Below, piece by piece: positions 1 through 12,075 of a DNA stretch of 64,000 nt (positions are counted from its first letter, which is position 1; each line of letters begins with the position of its first letter). The stretch comes from Pseudopyrenochaeta lycopersici (taxonomy: Eukaryota; Ascomycota; Dothideomycetes; Pleosporales; Pseudopyrenochaetaceae). The DNA is taken from positions 31,822 to 95,821 of the forward strand of contig NHZP01000096.1 in assembly GCA_003313425.1 (NCBI GenBank), read 5' to 3'. The notes beneath the pieces were generated by a model. That model was not told the DNA's origin. It ran no database searches and saw only the letters and a list, made by a program, of their open reading frames with translations. The position numbers were made by a program, and so were the translations under genes.

Positions 1-2
1 CC

Positions 3-239
3 CCCGGAATACAATTACTGAATTTCATGCGTCACTCTGCCGAGGTGGATCTGATGTTCTGCGACCCCTTGGTAGAACAAGCAACCATCCCCGAAGTATC
101 AAAGCTGAAAGAGAGCTACTGGCGACCAGAGATTTTAGAAACGTTCAATGCGATTGTTGTGGTAATCAAGCAGCCGGGCCTCGACTACGGTATTTTGGAG
201 GGGCTGCAAGGCGTCAGAGTAGATGTATGGCAACGATGA
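3..239 (+). CDS. partial hypothetical protein, open at left edge
   Basis: A reading frame enters from the left edge and stops at 239, giving about 78 residues. The composition looks like ordinary protein, but I recognise no family and see no signal peptide or membrane segment. It could be the last exon of a gene lying mostly outside the window, or a chance frame. Confidence 0.25.
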   Translation, partial: PGIQLLNFMRHSAEVDLMFCDPLVEQATIPEVSKLKESYWRPEILETFNAIVVVIKQPGLDYGILEGLQGVRVDVWQR

Positions 240-1156
240 TCAGGTGTCGACTTTTTGTCGCAAGTGGTGCATGTTGTGATGGGACAAGCCCCGAGTTGAG
301 ATCCTAGATAAGAATGCGTCTGAATCAGAGAGGTTGTTCATGCACGATCTCAAAAGAGCGAATTCGTTGATTCACTATCTCAATTTGCCCATTAGGCGAT
401 TGCGCACGACAAATCTTCGGCAGGCGTTCGAGAATGAAGCTCGGTGCAAGTTCTTTAGCATTAGCGCCGCTTGGAAGTCTGGTGCGTGATTGCACGTTCG
501 TAGCAGTTCAAAGGAGCTGTTAATTACTTCGCGAACGATCTATTCATTCATTTGTCCGCATATTTCGTAATAGTGCACGTCTTCTTCTCAGAATCAGGGG
601 CTGGTCAACGGGAGAATTAGCTCTGCTGTGTGGAAGCTCCGCAGCTTCCCCGGCTGCGATGGAAGCTAGAAGGGCCGTAATTTCGGATTTGCTCACCTAA
701 CTAACATTGGCCCAGACGAGGGTGAGCTCAAGTCGCGAGAATGGTTCGGAAATTGATGTTTGCTCTGGGTACCGTATTTAGCATCTATCGGCCCGTTTTT
801 CCAATCCAAACGCGTGTCCTGCGTGGTGCATTTTAGATTCGCATCGAAAACAGTCCGATCTGGCTCGGCTACATTCCTGAAATGATCAAAGCTTGATACA
901 AATCGGGCTAATAGCTTTTATGTTTCGACCTTCGTTCTTGACAATCTTTCCAAATTGGTTCATACTGTTCGATGATAAACCGTTGAAGGTCGTGCGTTTT
1001 GTGGGCTCGGCTATATAGCAACTGAATGGCTTACGCGGACATTCATTAGTTATTCGTCCAAAGCCATTACACTCTTGGAGGATTTTACACATCCCTTTAC
1101 GATCAGACATAAATATTTCCTTCCACTACTGTGGTATCAGACCCAGAGAAAAGACC
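240..1156. other. gene-poor stretch before the chitin deacetylase
   Basis: Only short frames on both strands without recognisable domains. The 3' part must hold the promoter of the downstream deacetylase and possibly a missing signal-peptide exon. I see no repeat or RNA gene. Confidence 0.4.
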
Positions 1157-2256
1157 ATGGCTAATTTTCTGCAAACATTTCACCCCTTCTATTTCAATCC
1201 TGACGCAGGTTTCTGCCCAGTCTATCAACCGCCCCTCACTACGGATGGACGTTCATATGGCAGATGTGGACCGGAAGGCAATGGAGCGACTTGTGACAAT
1301 TGTTGTTCGTCTGCTGTACGTTTCTCTCTTCCCAGAGGAATGTAACTCGACGTTTCCCTTTTCCTAATCGAGCAGGGTTACTGCACATCTGACCCGAAAT
1401 ACTGCGCCGCGCCGATGTGTCTCTTTGAGTATGGGCTAGCATGTGACACAAATAAGTGGCCTCCAGGCGTGAATACATCTACTCTTCCCCGACCCAGGCT
1501 AGGTAACGTGCCATATGGGAAATTTTTCAGACACTGCACGGTAAAAGGCACTGTTGCTCTCACGTTCGACGATGGACCTGGGGAGTGGACATCCGATCTC
1601 CTCGATATTCTAAAGACGAACAATGTGAAGGCGACCTTTTTTATTACTGGCCACAACCTGTCGAAGGGCATGATCAATGATCCAGCAACTGAGCATCCAG
1701 CAATAATTAGGCGGATGTACGAAGAAGGGCATCAGGTCGCAGCCCATACATGGAGTCATATGGACATGAATAAGCTCACGTCGCAACAACGAATAGATGA
1801 GATGGTCAAGACTGAAATTGCCCTAAATGATATTCTGGGCTTCTTCCCAACATACTGGCGACCGCCATACAATAGTTGCGGCGCCGAATGCGAGGTAGAC
1901 ATGGGTATTCTTGGATACCACGTGGTAAGCCAGAAGCCTCTAAGGAAGACTAAACTGATATTAATCAGACTTCATACGACATCGATCCTCTTGACTGGAA
2001 AGGAAACTTCACCTATTCCAAAGAAAACTTCATTTCGCAAATCACAAGTCGGGACCCGTCGAACTGGGCATGGTTGCCACTTTCCCACGACCTTCATAAG
2101 GGCACGGTTCATGAATTTGCCCAATTCATGATTGACCATTCACGGGAGCAGGGGTATAAACTGGTGAGACTGGGCGAATGCCTGGGCGATTCTGAGGAAA
2201 ACTGGTATCGTGACCGTATTACAGGCGGCGTGCTTAGGGGTTCCTCTCCCTTGTGA
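1157..2256 (+). CDS. chitin deacetylase with CBM18 chitin-binding domain
   Basis: Carbohydrate esterase family 4 (NodB) enzyme that removes acetyl groups from chitin in the wall or extracellular space. Three exons: 1157-1315, 1376-1924, 1969-2256, all phase 0, giving 331 residues. A Cys-rich CBM18-like segment crosses the first intron (residues ~37-75: RCGPEGNGATC, NCCSSA, GYC). NodB motifs follow: TFDDGP at ~116-121, HTWSH at ~177-181, RPPY at ~215 and LSHD at ~274-277. The metal-binding Asp and both His are present. The chosen start gives no clear signal peptide, so an upstream exon may be missed. The introns are 60 and 44 bp; the second is very short. The stop lies at the edge of a pogo transposase relic, so the last ~10 residues may come from the transposon. 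Confidence 0.85.
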
Positions 2257-2440
2257 GGATAGGGTTATCTTAGCTATCCAAGCAATGAAAAAAGACGCGA
2301 TATCAAGTGATCGACGCGCTGCAGCAGTCTACAATGTTGCTAGAAGGACTCTCCGTGACCGAACGCGCTGGGAAGCTGTCACGACGCGACAGCCAACCAC
2401 GCCAACCTAACTCGTCAAAGATAGTTTGCAAGGAGGAATA
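2253..2440 (+). pseudogene. relic of pogo/Fot transposase N-terminus (psq HTH)
   Basis: The frame beginning EDRVILAIQAMKKD and running through RRAAAVYNVARRTL matches the helix-turn-helix that opens fungal pogo/Fot transposases. After about 40 residues a frameshift is needed to continue into the basic stretch typical of the family, and nothing recognisable remains beyond 2440. It overlaps the 3' end of the chitin deacetylase frame. Confidence 0.6.
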
Positions 2441-2618
2441 AGCGAGCCTTGGCACATCCCCAGCATTGCTTCCCCACCACCAAAATTACTGGTAAACAAG
2501 CATATCATTGAAAAGGATTGGAGCCTCTAACCAATAGAGATAGTTCTCTCTCAAGGCTTCTCGATGAAGACTCTATCATCCAGGTCAACACTGTAGTTTG
2601 CCGAGACTAGAGCATTTA

Positions 2619-4443
2619 ACGTATTCCATCATCGAGTGCGCCAAACCTCGATTGAGCCAAAATCTCTTGGCGCCCAACATGACTACTACTACGCGCAATG
2701 TCTCAACCAACTCAGTTAAATCAATCTCAAAATGAAGGCAGAATAGAGCTTGATCTCTAGGCTATAAAGCAAGGCCAATTTAAAAGCGTCCGACGTGCTG
2801 CTACGGCGTTCAACGTTACCCGATCAACCCTGCAGCGAAGACACAACGGAACCCTCGCCCGAGCTAAATGCCAGCCTAATCGCCAGAAGCTCACGCGCAC
2901 TGAAGAGCAGACAATCGTCCGATATATCCTCGACCTCGATTCGCGAGGATTTGCGCCCCGGCTGTGTGAGGTAGCGGATATGGCGGATAAACTGCTGGCT
3001 GTACGCAGTGGAGAGCCAGTAGGCAAGCGATGGGTTGAGAGATTTGTAACGCGTTCAGATGAGCTTAAAATGGCTTTTAACCGAGCAAAGGACTGTCAGA
3101 GGATACTCCAGGAAGATCCAGAGAAAATTGGCGCGTGGTTTAAGCTAGTTAAGGACACTAAAGCTAAGTACGGCGTTCACGACGACGACATGCACAACTT
3201 TGATGAAACTGGCTTCCAGATGGGCATTATTGGCTCTATGAAAGTTGTTACAGGCTCAGAGAGACGCGCTCGACCTGAGCTCGTTCAGCCAGGCGATCGC
3301 GAGTGGGTTACAGTTATCCAGAGCATCTGCGCTGCTGGGTACGCGACCCCGCCATTCATCGTCTACAAAGGACGCGTCCATATCTCTGCATGGTACGAGG
3401 AGGCAGATATACCGTACAATTGGAAGCTCTCAGTCTCTAAGAACGGCTGGACAAACAACGCACTTGGTCTCGAGTGGTTGAAGCACTTTGACGCGCATAC
3501 AAAGGCGCGTCAAGTTGGGGGGTACAGGCTGCTCATCTTGGACGGCCATGAGAGCCATCTCAACCAGGATTTTAAAGACTACTGCCTTGAGCACAAGATT
3601 CTCACTATCTGTATGCCACCTCACTCATCGCACATCCTCCAGCCGCTTAACGTGGTCTGCTTCTCGCCGTTGAAGCGCAAGTACTCCCAGCGCGTTCGAG
3701 ACTTGGCACGCCGGCGCGTCTTCCACGTCAACAAAAAAGGCTTTCTCCCCGCCTTTAAAGACGCGTTTTTTGACGTGTTTACAGAGGAGAACTGTCAAAA
3801 GGCCTTTGAGGCGTCAGTTGAAGTACGGCTGCGTACCCGCCAGAACCTCTTCTCCTAGAGACGCCGTGGCAGTCGAAGACTCCAAGCAATACTCACGAGT
3901 TTGGATCCCAATCCAAGCTCATACGCGAGTCTTTTACTCGGTCACCTATTACAGCGCAGGCAGGCTTCTCTCAGCTTATAAAAGGCGCTGAACTGATGCT
4001 GCACCAAAACGCTCTGCTTGTTGCCCGCAATCATGAGCTTGAAGAGCAATTCGCAGTAATAACTAAGCGGAAATTGCGCAAAAGGAAGTGGATTCGGCAA
4101 GGTGGCACATTAAAGTATGGTCCAGCGTCCGTACAGGTAGCTGCTGAAGCGTCTGCAGTGTCTCAACGATCTAAGAAGGCTCGTGGTGGTAGTGATCAAG
4201 AAACAGCTCAACCAGCTCTACGGCGCTGTGGAAATCGTAGCGGGACTGGGCACAACGCTCGAATGTGTAAAAAGGATATAGAAGGATCTTCTAAATCTGA
4301 TGTAAGCACGACGTACGCAAGTTCTTTGTTTGATAGTGATGAAATAGATAATTCGTAACATGAGTTGGTGGTGCCAATAGATTTTGGCTCACTCGATGGT
4401 TTGGAGCACTCGATGGTTTGGAGCACTCGATGATGGAATACGT
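2619..4443 (+). mobile_element. Tc1/mariner pogo (Fot-like) element, complete ends
   Basis: A 1825-bp element flanked by TA at 2617-2618 and 4444-4445. The left terminal inverted repeat starts acgtattccatcatcgagtg and is mirrored at the right end. The right repeat holds one extra copy of a 17-bp unit (catcgagtgctccaaac), so the ends differ in length. It carries one broken transposase. The ends look intact, so it could be mobilised only by a transposase supplied elsewhere. Confidence 0.85.
2698..4358 (+). pseudogene. pogo/Fot DDE transposase, inactivated
   Basis: Transposase with psq helix-turn-helix (KQGQFKSVRRAATAF), CENP-B-like region, DDE domain and a basic C-terminal tail ending in a zinc-knuckle-like segment. 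Three lesions are visible. TAG at 2758-2760 interrupts the HTH where Gln is usual (CAG to TAG). The third acidic catalytic residue in the usual QPLD motif reads Asn (QPLNVVCF). A one-base loss near 3845-3858 moves the C-terminal tail, which resumes near 3866 and stops at 4356-4358, into another frame. The first two Asp (NFDETGF, LDGHESH) are kept. Two of the three lesions are C:G to T:A transitions, as in RIP. Confidence 0.88.
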
Positions 4444-4445
4444 TA

Positions 4446-5360
4446 TCGAAAGCTCAAGCTTCATGTTATTTTGTTTTTCTCAGCTAAGGGCTCGTGCTTA
4501 AGCCGTGGCTGCTTGCTGACCATTCGGAACGCTAGCCTGTTTGGCTCAGCTCCACCCTGGTCTCCAACAATACAATATCATGCGTCTGCGCAACTCCTAG
4601 GGCTCATGAATCAACCCATGGCGTTGCTATAAGGTTTGCGGCATTTTTAGTATGCTTTAAATCCCAAGTCAGTTTCGAAGGAACAGTAACGTCAGCAGAA
4701 CGGTTCAATGAAGGAGGCTGAATCAAACTGGTGCTTGGGATCCGTGTCAATGGAAGTTCCCATACCGCTGGGATTGTGGCGCTGCAGGGGTAGTTGCCAT
4801 TGTGCCAAGTTGTTCCAAGTTCCTGCACACAGGGTATTCAAGGCATCCCGGAGCCTGTGGACGCAAATATTCAAACCAAAAGAATCATTCTGGCATCTCT
4901 AAAGACGATCTGCGGCCGAGAGTCATTGCCAAATAAAACACAGTCTGCACTAGCCACAAGAACGTGCCTATCAGTGTAGCTAGCTGCGAGGTAGTAGAAC
5001 GATAATAATCCGAGGCACTACATCTGTCAGAGTGAAGGAGCAAATAACGCTACTCGGTAACTTACCTGGACCAATTCTCGGTTGGAGTCGAGGTTAGGAG
5101 CGCAGCCTCGGCAATCCGTAGAAGTTTCAGGGCTCTACTCAAATAAAGAATATCTTCACACCCTCTCTACTTTGATCTTTCTGCCCTTGCCCTGTCTCAT
5201 TGACCAGGCTACAATGCTGTGCTCCGATGGCAAGAATTAAGTTGAGTGTTGCGGGCCAACGGTCGGGAACTTCATAAGGAGCTGTATAATATACGCGGAC
5301 TTGGTCTTCAAAAGCAGCCGGTACAATGGGTAGCCAGGCATGGACCGTCCTCGAGTAATA
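4446..5360. other. no gene recognised
   Basis: Short overlapping frames only. No conserved motif, intron-linked exon series or repeat seen. Confidence 0.4.
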
Positions 5361-6046
5361 CTAATAAAGTCTCGATGCAACCTCAATGGGTGGACATGCA
5401 TGAGAATCGACATGTGCGTCAATCTCAAAGTCTTGTGCGCTCGGATGAAGGCTTACATCTGGACTGAAATCGTTGTATATACTATTCGGGACCAAAGGGG
5501 GTGTGCCGACGCCATCGCAATCGCCTTCACCAGTCAGTCCGAGGTCTTGCTGCAAATTCCGTAGCCATTGAGACTCTTTATTTCCATTAGCTGCAGCCTG
5601 ATTGAAATCATAACCTGTTGAATCGAAGACTCCCAAGTCAGCTTCGTCAGCTCCAGTGCACGCCAGTCCATCAGCATCGATCATGTCTTGATTCGTGCTT
5701 AACCACTGGTTCCATGATTGCTGTGACAGTGATATCGGCAGATCAGGAACTTCTTCATCTAGCTTAATCCGGTCAGATCAGATACGCAATGCTGGAGAAG
5801 TCTCACCGCTTCAAGTGTCGCCTCAATTTTCCTGCGGTCTTCCTCACCCGCGCCCTGCCGAATATCTTTCACAAGAGCCACAAGCGATTGTCTCTGCTGA
5901 AGCAGCTCCTTGAGTCGGTCCCTGCGACCTTGTTCGTAGGTGCAGCGTAACTGGTTTGCGTCACATTCATGACAGCGAGGTAACCCGCCTGAACATCTAG
6001 TCTCTGGAGTATTGTCAGCTGCGTGGCAGATAGCCACACTGACCAT
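5361..6046 (-). pseudogene. Zn2Cys6 transcription factor remnant, frameshifted
   Basis: Remains of a fungal binuclear-cluster regulator. The second half of the zinc cluster is clear (RCSGGLPRCHECDANQLRC), followed by a basic linker and a coiled coil (RRDRLKELLQQRQSLVALVK). The first Cys-X2-Cys half is degraded. After LTGLS the frame hits TAG near 5764-5766, while a one-base shift continues straight into LDEEVPDLPISLSQQSWNQW and on to the stop at 5361. It therefore reads as one gene with a single-base frameshift plus a damaged start. No middle-homology domain is present, so it was a short regulator or is truncated. A missed intron is less likely because the two halves abut. Confidence 0.6.
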
Positions 6047-9000
6047 CTGCTGAATTACACTGGCGCAGCCTCACTTCGCTTGCGGCATGTTGTACACTAA
6101 GCCGAACCATCAGCATCAAGCATCTACCAAAGGAGTTGCGCTCTCTTAACGCACCGCTCTAGTTACCCGCGGTCGCCTGTTTCCTTCCCTAGGAGCGGTT
6201 GGCCGTTCGCGCCTTGGGACTAGAACTCGACCACCATGAAAGTCGACATTAGGAACAGCCGGACGAATGATGTTGTTCTGCATTATTATGGGAACATTCT
6301 GTCCGAATGGTGTTGACTTGCGTGGGATGGAATGCGCTCGGTGCGTTTTAACAAGAAGGGGTATCGGAGGATGGTGGCGACGCTAGAAGCTGGGGAGTCC
6401 TCATTGGCCCCTGGAACGCTTTCCGGAAAGGTCCGACCACCCAATCAGAGAATAGTCGCTTCCTGCTCGGTCGTGACGACCTTGCAAGCAAAAGCATGGT
6501 GTCGCAGGCCAGGCATGGCCTCGGGATCCAACAAGAATGAACTGCATGAGTAATCTTGTCGTGGCTTCCTGTAGTTAGATAAGCTAGGCCAGAGTGCTCG
6601 AAACAATACACACAACACCGCATTTTTGATCATTCCACTAGAACGTATATTCCCCGCACACAAAAGGGCGACAACATCTCATTATGCAACGTGCGGCTTT
6701 CGCTCGTAAATGTGCAGCCTTCACTCGCAACCTGAAGTCATACGTAACATGTTTTACCAGTCATCCGCGAAAACCAGTCATCCGCGTGCCCCACCAAAAT
6801 CGATGCCTCTCAACGCTCAGTTGCTCAACAGATAGAAGTAATCCAGATTTAGGTAACTCACAAAGGAGACGAGGAGTAATGTTAGTTATAATTGTGCTGG
6901 GTTGAGATGTGTCGCGGTCCCTCATGGCTGAGCTAATTAATGTGACTTCCTAGCATCGGCAGCAACGTCCTCGGAGCTTATGTAGAACCTTCTCCTCACT
7001 ATCTTAAGTGATAATAGCTGAGCAACAGTGTTCAGCGAAGTGGCACTTCTACTTCTTGATATATGTGATGGCATTTGTCTCTGCCCAATAAGCATGAGGC
7101 GTCTGGCATCGCTTGTTGGGACGAAGCCGCATGTGCCAGCCATTCAATGCTGATTGGTCAGGTTGTGGCGGCGCACTTCTCGGCCCGTTGTGCCGGACTG
7201 GTTACAGTTGTGGTATTACTCGGGTCGAGAGGTGTAAGTTGAGGCCGCGGTGGTGAATTTGCACGACTGCCAGGAGGAGTGTATCTTTGTGCCGTCTGCG
7301 AGGGAGGTCTCAACCCCGAATCGCCTGGAACGCGACGCGATTGGGGTTGCACAACAAGTGTTGGTCTGTTTGTACTCATTCTCACGTGGTAAGAAGCCGT
7401 GTTATTTATGACACGAAGTAATAACTATATGTAATACTAAGACATCGACAAGAAGCTGATGCGACAAGATATCCTAAACGAACTTCAGTCGTTTATACAA
7501 GCCTTCTAATGCGCTCCATTGGGGTTCAGCTGGGCTGTGGTAGACATTTATCGTCCCGAAAGCTGCTGCGCCTCCACTCTAAGGGGTTGTTGATTCGGTT
7601 AGCGTAATGAGTTGAGCTGCATCCTGCGAGCTTTGGCGCTGGCGGCTTAAATTATCAGTACATCTCCGGTCCCGGAGGACTCGACTGGGCCTCAGCTACG
7701 ATCTTTTGGGGTCGCTAGTTATTCGGAGCTGACAAAGTATATGCAAAGGGCTGAAGCGCACAAACTGTATAGATATGCAAACCTAACCCCATGAATTTTT
7801 GTCCGCCACATCTCCACCTGCATTGTCCATTCGGCCTCCGGCGCTCGAGCCGATCCGTTTTGCGGGGAAAGGGTAATTTCATCTCTTTCAGCATTTCAAT
7901 GCCGTCCTTCCGACCTTTTACATATGCAGAATACGCAACGTTAAACAAGATATTATTTAGCTCTTCCACTGTATCTTCACATACTGTACCAGGACCAAAG
8001 TTTGTTCGCGTACCGTGTCAGTGCACTCAACGACCGGATTCATTCAACGCCCCGCTGAACACCATAACAGCTTGACTAAAAACTAAGCGACAGTAGCTTT
8101 GTTTGGGTTCGGATAATGATTCAGGGCAATTTTAGTCTATCTTATGCTCTTGTATAAAAGTACAAGGAATGAGAAGAGGGACTACGTCTGAGATCAGGCA
8201 TCAGCCTTCGATTTTGGAAAACCCAAAAGGGGGGACGGACTTGGAGAGTCGTACTTGAGCGAGGCTTAGCGCTGAGGCGCCCGCACCGTCTGCGAGCGTG
8301 ATAGGAGGACGACTCGGTATCTCTACATACACCCAATCACGACGCTCAAACACAGCCACAATTTATGACCCCATCACCCAAACGCGTCGCAGCCTCGTGT
8401 TCACGCGACGAAGTCCTTCTCAGCAGCTGCCTCGCCCCACTTCACTCCTCTCTTCCAGTTACAACTTCTGCCTCGTAAAAGGCCTCGTTATACCATATGG
8501 CCACCGTCAGCCGTCCCTCAAAGGACCATACATATGTGGTGACGTCGGCTGTAAACTACCCCTTGACTTTCGAAAGCCCGTCGATGTGGGACGTCACAAA
8601 CATTGTCGATTGGTGATGGGCTGGCTAGGAAGCCCATCGGTGACTGTGTTTAGTGATGTGACTGTTGTGCTAGAGGGTGTCTGGGCTCCGTCGTCGCATC
8701 TCGTGTTGCTGTATCGCGGCTAGATGGCTGTCGCTGCCTTCGATGGACGTGTCATGTTTTGTAGCGTGCTCGCAGATTTTGTCGTTCCGTCCCTACCATG
8801 GCTGCAACTGTAGCTGTAGCTCTGCAGGTATCAACTCGACGCGGAGGGGCGCGTGATGACCCGTAGACATCGCTGCAGCCACTGGCAGGTGTGCTCTGAT
8901 GCAGTGGTGTTTTCCAAAAATTGAGTCGTCGAAGGATGCATCGAGATCGGGGCGCCAGAAGCGGACACACCAATCATTGGCGTAGTTTAAGCGCACGATT

Positions 9001-9093
9001 ACGTGATGCATCTAACCATAAACGTACTTAACAGACATGGTCCCACGGCAGCCGTCCGATCTACATTCTGCAAGCATACAAGTTAAAATCACA
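6047..9093. other. 3-kb gene-poor interval
   Basis: No recognisable gene. Two frames have protein-like composition but no family: a Pro/Ser-rich one on the minus strand at 7158-7385, and one at about 7715-7990 on the minus strand containing VEELNNILFNVAYSAYVKGR, which may be an exon of an unrecognised gene. The frame at 8298-8723 (+) is low-complexity and unconvincing. Confidence 0.35.
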
Positions 9094-10442
9094 ATGGCCG
9101 AGCCCATAAGCCTTGCGTCAGGGCTACTGACATTAGTCGTTTTCGCTCATAAATCTTGTCTCACACTTTACACGACAATCCAGAGCTTCAAAACTCATCC
9201 CAAACGCGTACGCGATCTCATAGCAGAGCTTGAGGCACTCATTGCGGTTTTGGAATCGCTGACGGACACAATGCGATCAAATTCAGACATAAATCTTTCT
9301 GCACTTGAGTTACCTTTACGGCGATGCGGCAACGCCTGCCAGGAGTTCTTACAAGAACTTCAAAATTGCTGCTCGCAGTCTGGAAGTGATCGAACAAGCT
9401 TCCGAGATTGGGCTAAGTTGAAGTATATAGGGGATAACATCGACGATTTCAGACATTCACTCGCAGCATACAAATCAACGATCACTATCGCTTTCACTGA
9501 CGTCCATCTGTAAGTCTTTCACTCTGAACGTCTTATCAGATCTAACGTATCTCCTCATTCAGCCCCAAATCCTCCGTCACCCTGGAAAGTCTTGAGGAGT
9601 ATAAAAATCTTATCCAAACTGCGACCAATGACCTCGAGGCGCGACTTGAAACCATCGACGAAAAGCTTGAGACGATAATCGCACGTGCTGCGACAGACTC
9701 GGAGATGAATGAATTACAGCGCATCAAGGAGGAGCGTTCAAGCACGCAAAAATGCCTCCTAATCTGCGCTGAGCTGTCCCAGCTTGTTGATCAACTCCAG
9801 CCGATGTCAGTTGGGAACCCCCGTGGCTGGGGCGTCTTACCTGAGAAGATTACGAGCGACGACATGCAGGAATGCAGAGGTAGCATGGAACAAACAACTG
9901 CGAGGTTGGAGAAGCACATGCAAGATGTCTTGGACCGGATATTAGCCAAGTCGAACAGAGCAACGACACAGGATGACACTGCATTTCTTGCAAAACTGCA
10001 AGAAGAATGGACGACCGCTCGCCAGTGCAGGGATATCTGCTTCAAGGCAGATCAGCACTTAAAAGAGAACGTAAGCGTTATCGACAACCACGCTACAGGC
10101 GACGAAACCGTGCAATTTCTAGTATCGAGTAGCCAGAAGACTATCCATGGTAAGAATCGTGGATATGGGGTCCAGATCAAGCAACTCGGAGGTCACCTCA
10201 GTGATCAGTCCATTCAAAAGATATCCGGCGACTTCTTGAAGATGACTCTTCGAAAGCCAGGGAAGGACAATACGTCTTCACAAGATGACAAGCTGTCCGA
10301 ACTCAATGATGCAAATGAGGGCACAGACTGGCAGCCGCAATATGGCAGTGGAAGGACGCTCAAACCCCGGCTAGACCCAGATTCTACAATTAGTCAGAAG
10401 TTTTCAGGTGAAACTGGGTTCGAGAGAGCTCGAGGAACATAG
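9094..10442 (+). CDS. PigL_N-type (fungal STAND N-terminal) domain protein
   Basis: Two exons, 9094-9509 and 9563-10442, joined in phase 2 (intron 53 bp), give 431 residues. The start MAEPISLASGLLTLVVFAHK is the hallmark of the fungal domain found at the N-terminus of many NLR/STAND proteins and in azaphilone cluster protein L (PF17111). A helical region then runs to about residue 300, with coiled-coil character (LEARLETIDEKLETI). The C-terminal ~130 residues are polar and probably disordered. There is no NACHT/NB-ARC or repeat domain, so it is a stand-alone form. Its biochemical role is unknown; related domains act in heterokaryon-incompatibility-type signalling. A further intron near 10405 cannot be excluded. 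Confidence 0.75.
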
Positions 10443-11103
10443 CTTATTCGACAATCTTTCAAGAGGTGAGGTCAGGGGAATGCGTAGGTCGAGATTCAGT
10501 CGTGATTCTTGCAGTTGTTCTACACAAGGCCAAGTGAGTTAGCAAAGTTCGAGGCTTTGCAGCAGCAGAGTAGAAGCTACACGCTTAGAAACCCAACACT
10601 TACTTGGTCATTGCTCAGCGCCAGCTCTAAGACCATATTGTGCAAGCGATTATTCCACTCGCTTTCTTGGTCCCGATTTTCCGAATGTTTGGTTTCGTTC
10701 TGATTCCGTACAAGTCCCGCCTTGATCTCCGATGTGATTTATATTTCGTTACCCTTGCTCTTATCTTCCAGACGCCCTCACTGTCAGCCGTGGTGTCGCC
10801 TTACACGTCACGTCTCAACACCGTGATATTCAATAGCAGAATTTCGTATCCCGCACGGGAAGCGAGATTTCTTTAACGAGCAACCTAGGCAACGTCTTCA
10901 GAAGCGAACTGTGAGTCCTGCCCATCCACTTTCTAACACCATGCTTAACAAGGAAATAAAATAAAGGGAAGTGAGATTAGGTGTGTAGGCGAGCGGGGGA
11001 TAGACTAAAATAATACCAGACATATCAATAATCAATCGATATTTTATTGTTAAGCGCAGCAATAACCCGGTAAGCTACCATTAGCGTACCAAACTTTTTC
11101 TCA
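10443..11103. other. no gene recognised
   Basis: Short frames only; the right edge is the breakpoint of the duplicated segment that follows. Confidence 0.35.
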
Positions 11104-11620
11104 GCCAAAATGGTGGGTATCAATATCTGCCAACTACTGCAGTGCCGTCCCATTCGTGCAATGTGGGATATAGTTCCCGACGCCCAATGTTGGACCGCTA
11201 ATCAGATGGCAACGTATAGATACGTGCATGCAAGTAAGTCACCACTACGGAAACCTTTCCGCTTTTTTTTTAACTCACCTTCCTTCTCTAGGCCTGGGCG
11301 CTGCATGTGACATTCTCTTCACGATAATGCTACTCTCCCTTATCTGGACGCTCCATCGACATCGCTCGGAGGAGATCCTTCTCGGATGTCTGATGAGCCT
11401 AGGCATATTTGCCAGCGCAGCTGCTGTAGTCAAGATCGTGTACATGCACCTGTACGATTTGCAGGGCGATAGTCTACGGATTGTGATTATTGTTTCGCTG
11501 CTAGTAAGGATTGAGGAGACTATTAGCATCATTGCGGCCTGCTCGCCGTACTTAAAGAATATGGCAGCGAGCTGCCTAGGTTATCTAGGTGTCAAGCTAC
11601 AGAGGAATTCTGTCTAGTAT
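11104..11620 (+). pseudogene. truncated PTH11-like (fungal rhodopsin domain) gene copy
   Basis: Corresponds to the second half of exon 2 and exon 3 of the intact gene at 59148-60297. The intron at about 11232-11291 is kept. It starts inside the gene (NICQLLQCRPIRAMWD) and lacks the N-terminal membrane segments. A tryptophan codon of the intact copy (TGG) reads TAG near 11615, ending the frame about 59 residues early. Truncation and nonsense together mark it as non-functional. Confidence 0.85.
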
Positions 11621-11990
11621 TTAACGACTTTTAGGTATATAAGTAGGCCTGTGGGGTCTCTGGGAGCAGCAGTGGAAATATCGAGTCGCGCTGAGAGCGC
11701 CGAGCGGACCGGAGGCAAGAGAAGTGCATATACTCTAGAAACTCACGGATTTGAGCAATATGAATTAGCTAGTTGCAACGAACATGTATAAGAACTAACC
11801 GTTTTTTTTGGGACAATCTGAGAGTTTGTTTGAGTCGTTTTGCAGCCCTGCGAGCAGCCTGCCTGGCAGCCTGATCAGCAGCTTGAGCAGCTCTCTGCTT
11901 CTTTCTTGATAACCTGGCCTCAGCCCTGGCTGCACGCCTTGATGCGAGCTCAGTAGCCTTGATTTGCCTTCGCTGTTCACGATATTTTTT
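11104..11990. repeat. segmental duplication, copy A (pair of 59611-60494)
   Basis: About 887 bp nearly identical to 59611-60494 in the same orientation. By eye there are about 14 substitutions, about 12 of them transitions, plus a poly-T length difference. It holds the 3' half of a PTH11-like gene and the end of a transposase relic. Copy A lacks the first exons of the gene but has more of the transposase relic. Confidence 0.9.
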
Positions 11991-12075
11991 AGCCTCAAAC
12001 TTTTGGTGTTGACATTGCTCCTCCTCGAGCGTTCTAGCTGCCTGGCGATCACGTGCCTCCTTGACTTTCCTAGGT
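11795..12075 (-). pseudogene. C-terminal tail of a DDE transposase
   Basis: One minus-strand frame reads as a long Lys/Arg/Glu/Ala/Gln-rich coiled coil (KYREQRRQIKATELASRRAA, then RKKQRAAQAADQAARQAARR). Such tails end many fungal pogo-type transposases. No catalytic domain is attached. The same tail, cut shorter, follows the PTH11-like gene at 60305-60494. Confidence 0.5.

Noticed and set aside
8298..8723. 141-codon plus-strand frame
   Set aside because: Low-complexity Ser/Arg/Thr composition, no recognisable motif, no exon support; kept only as a mention in the interval entry.
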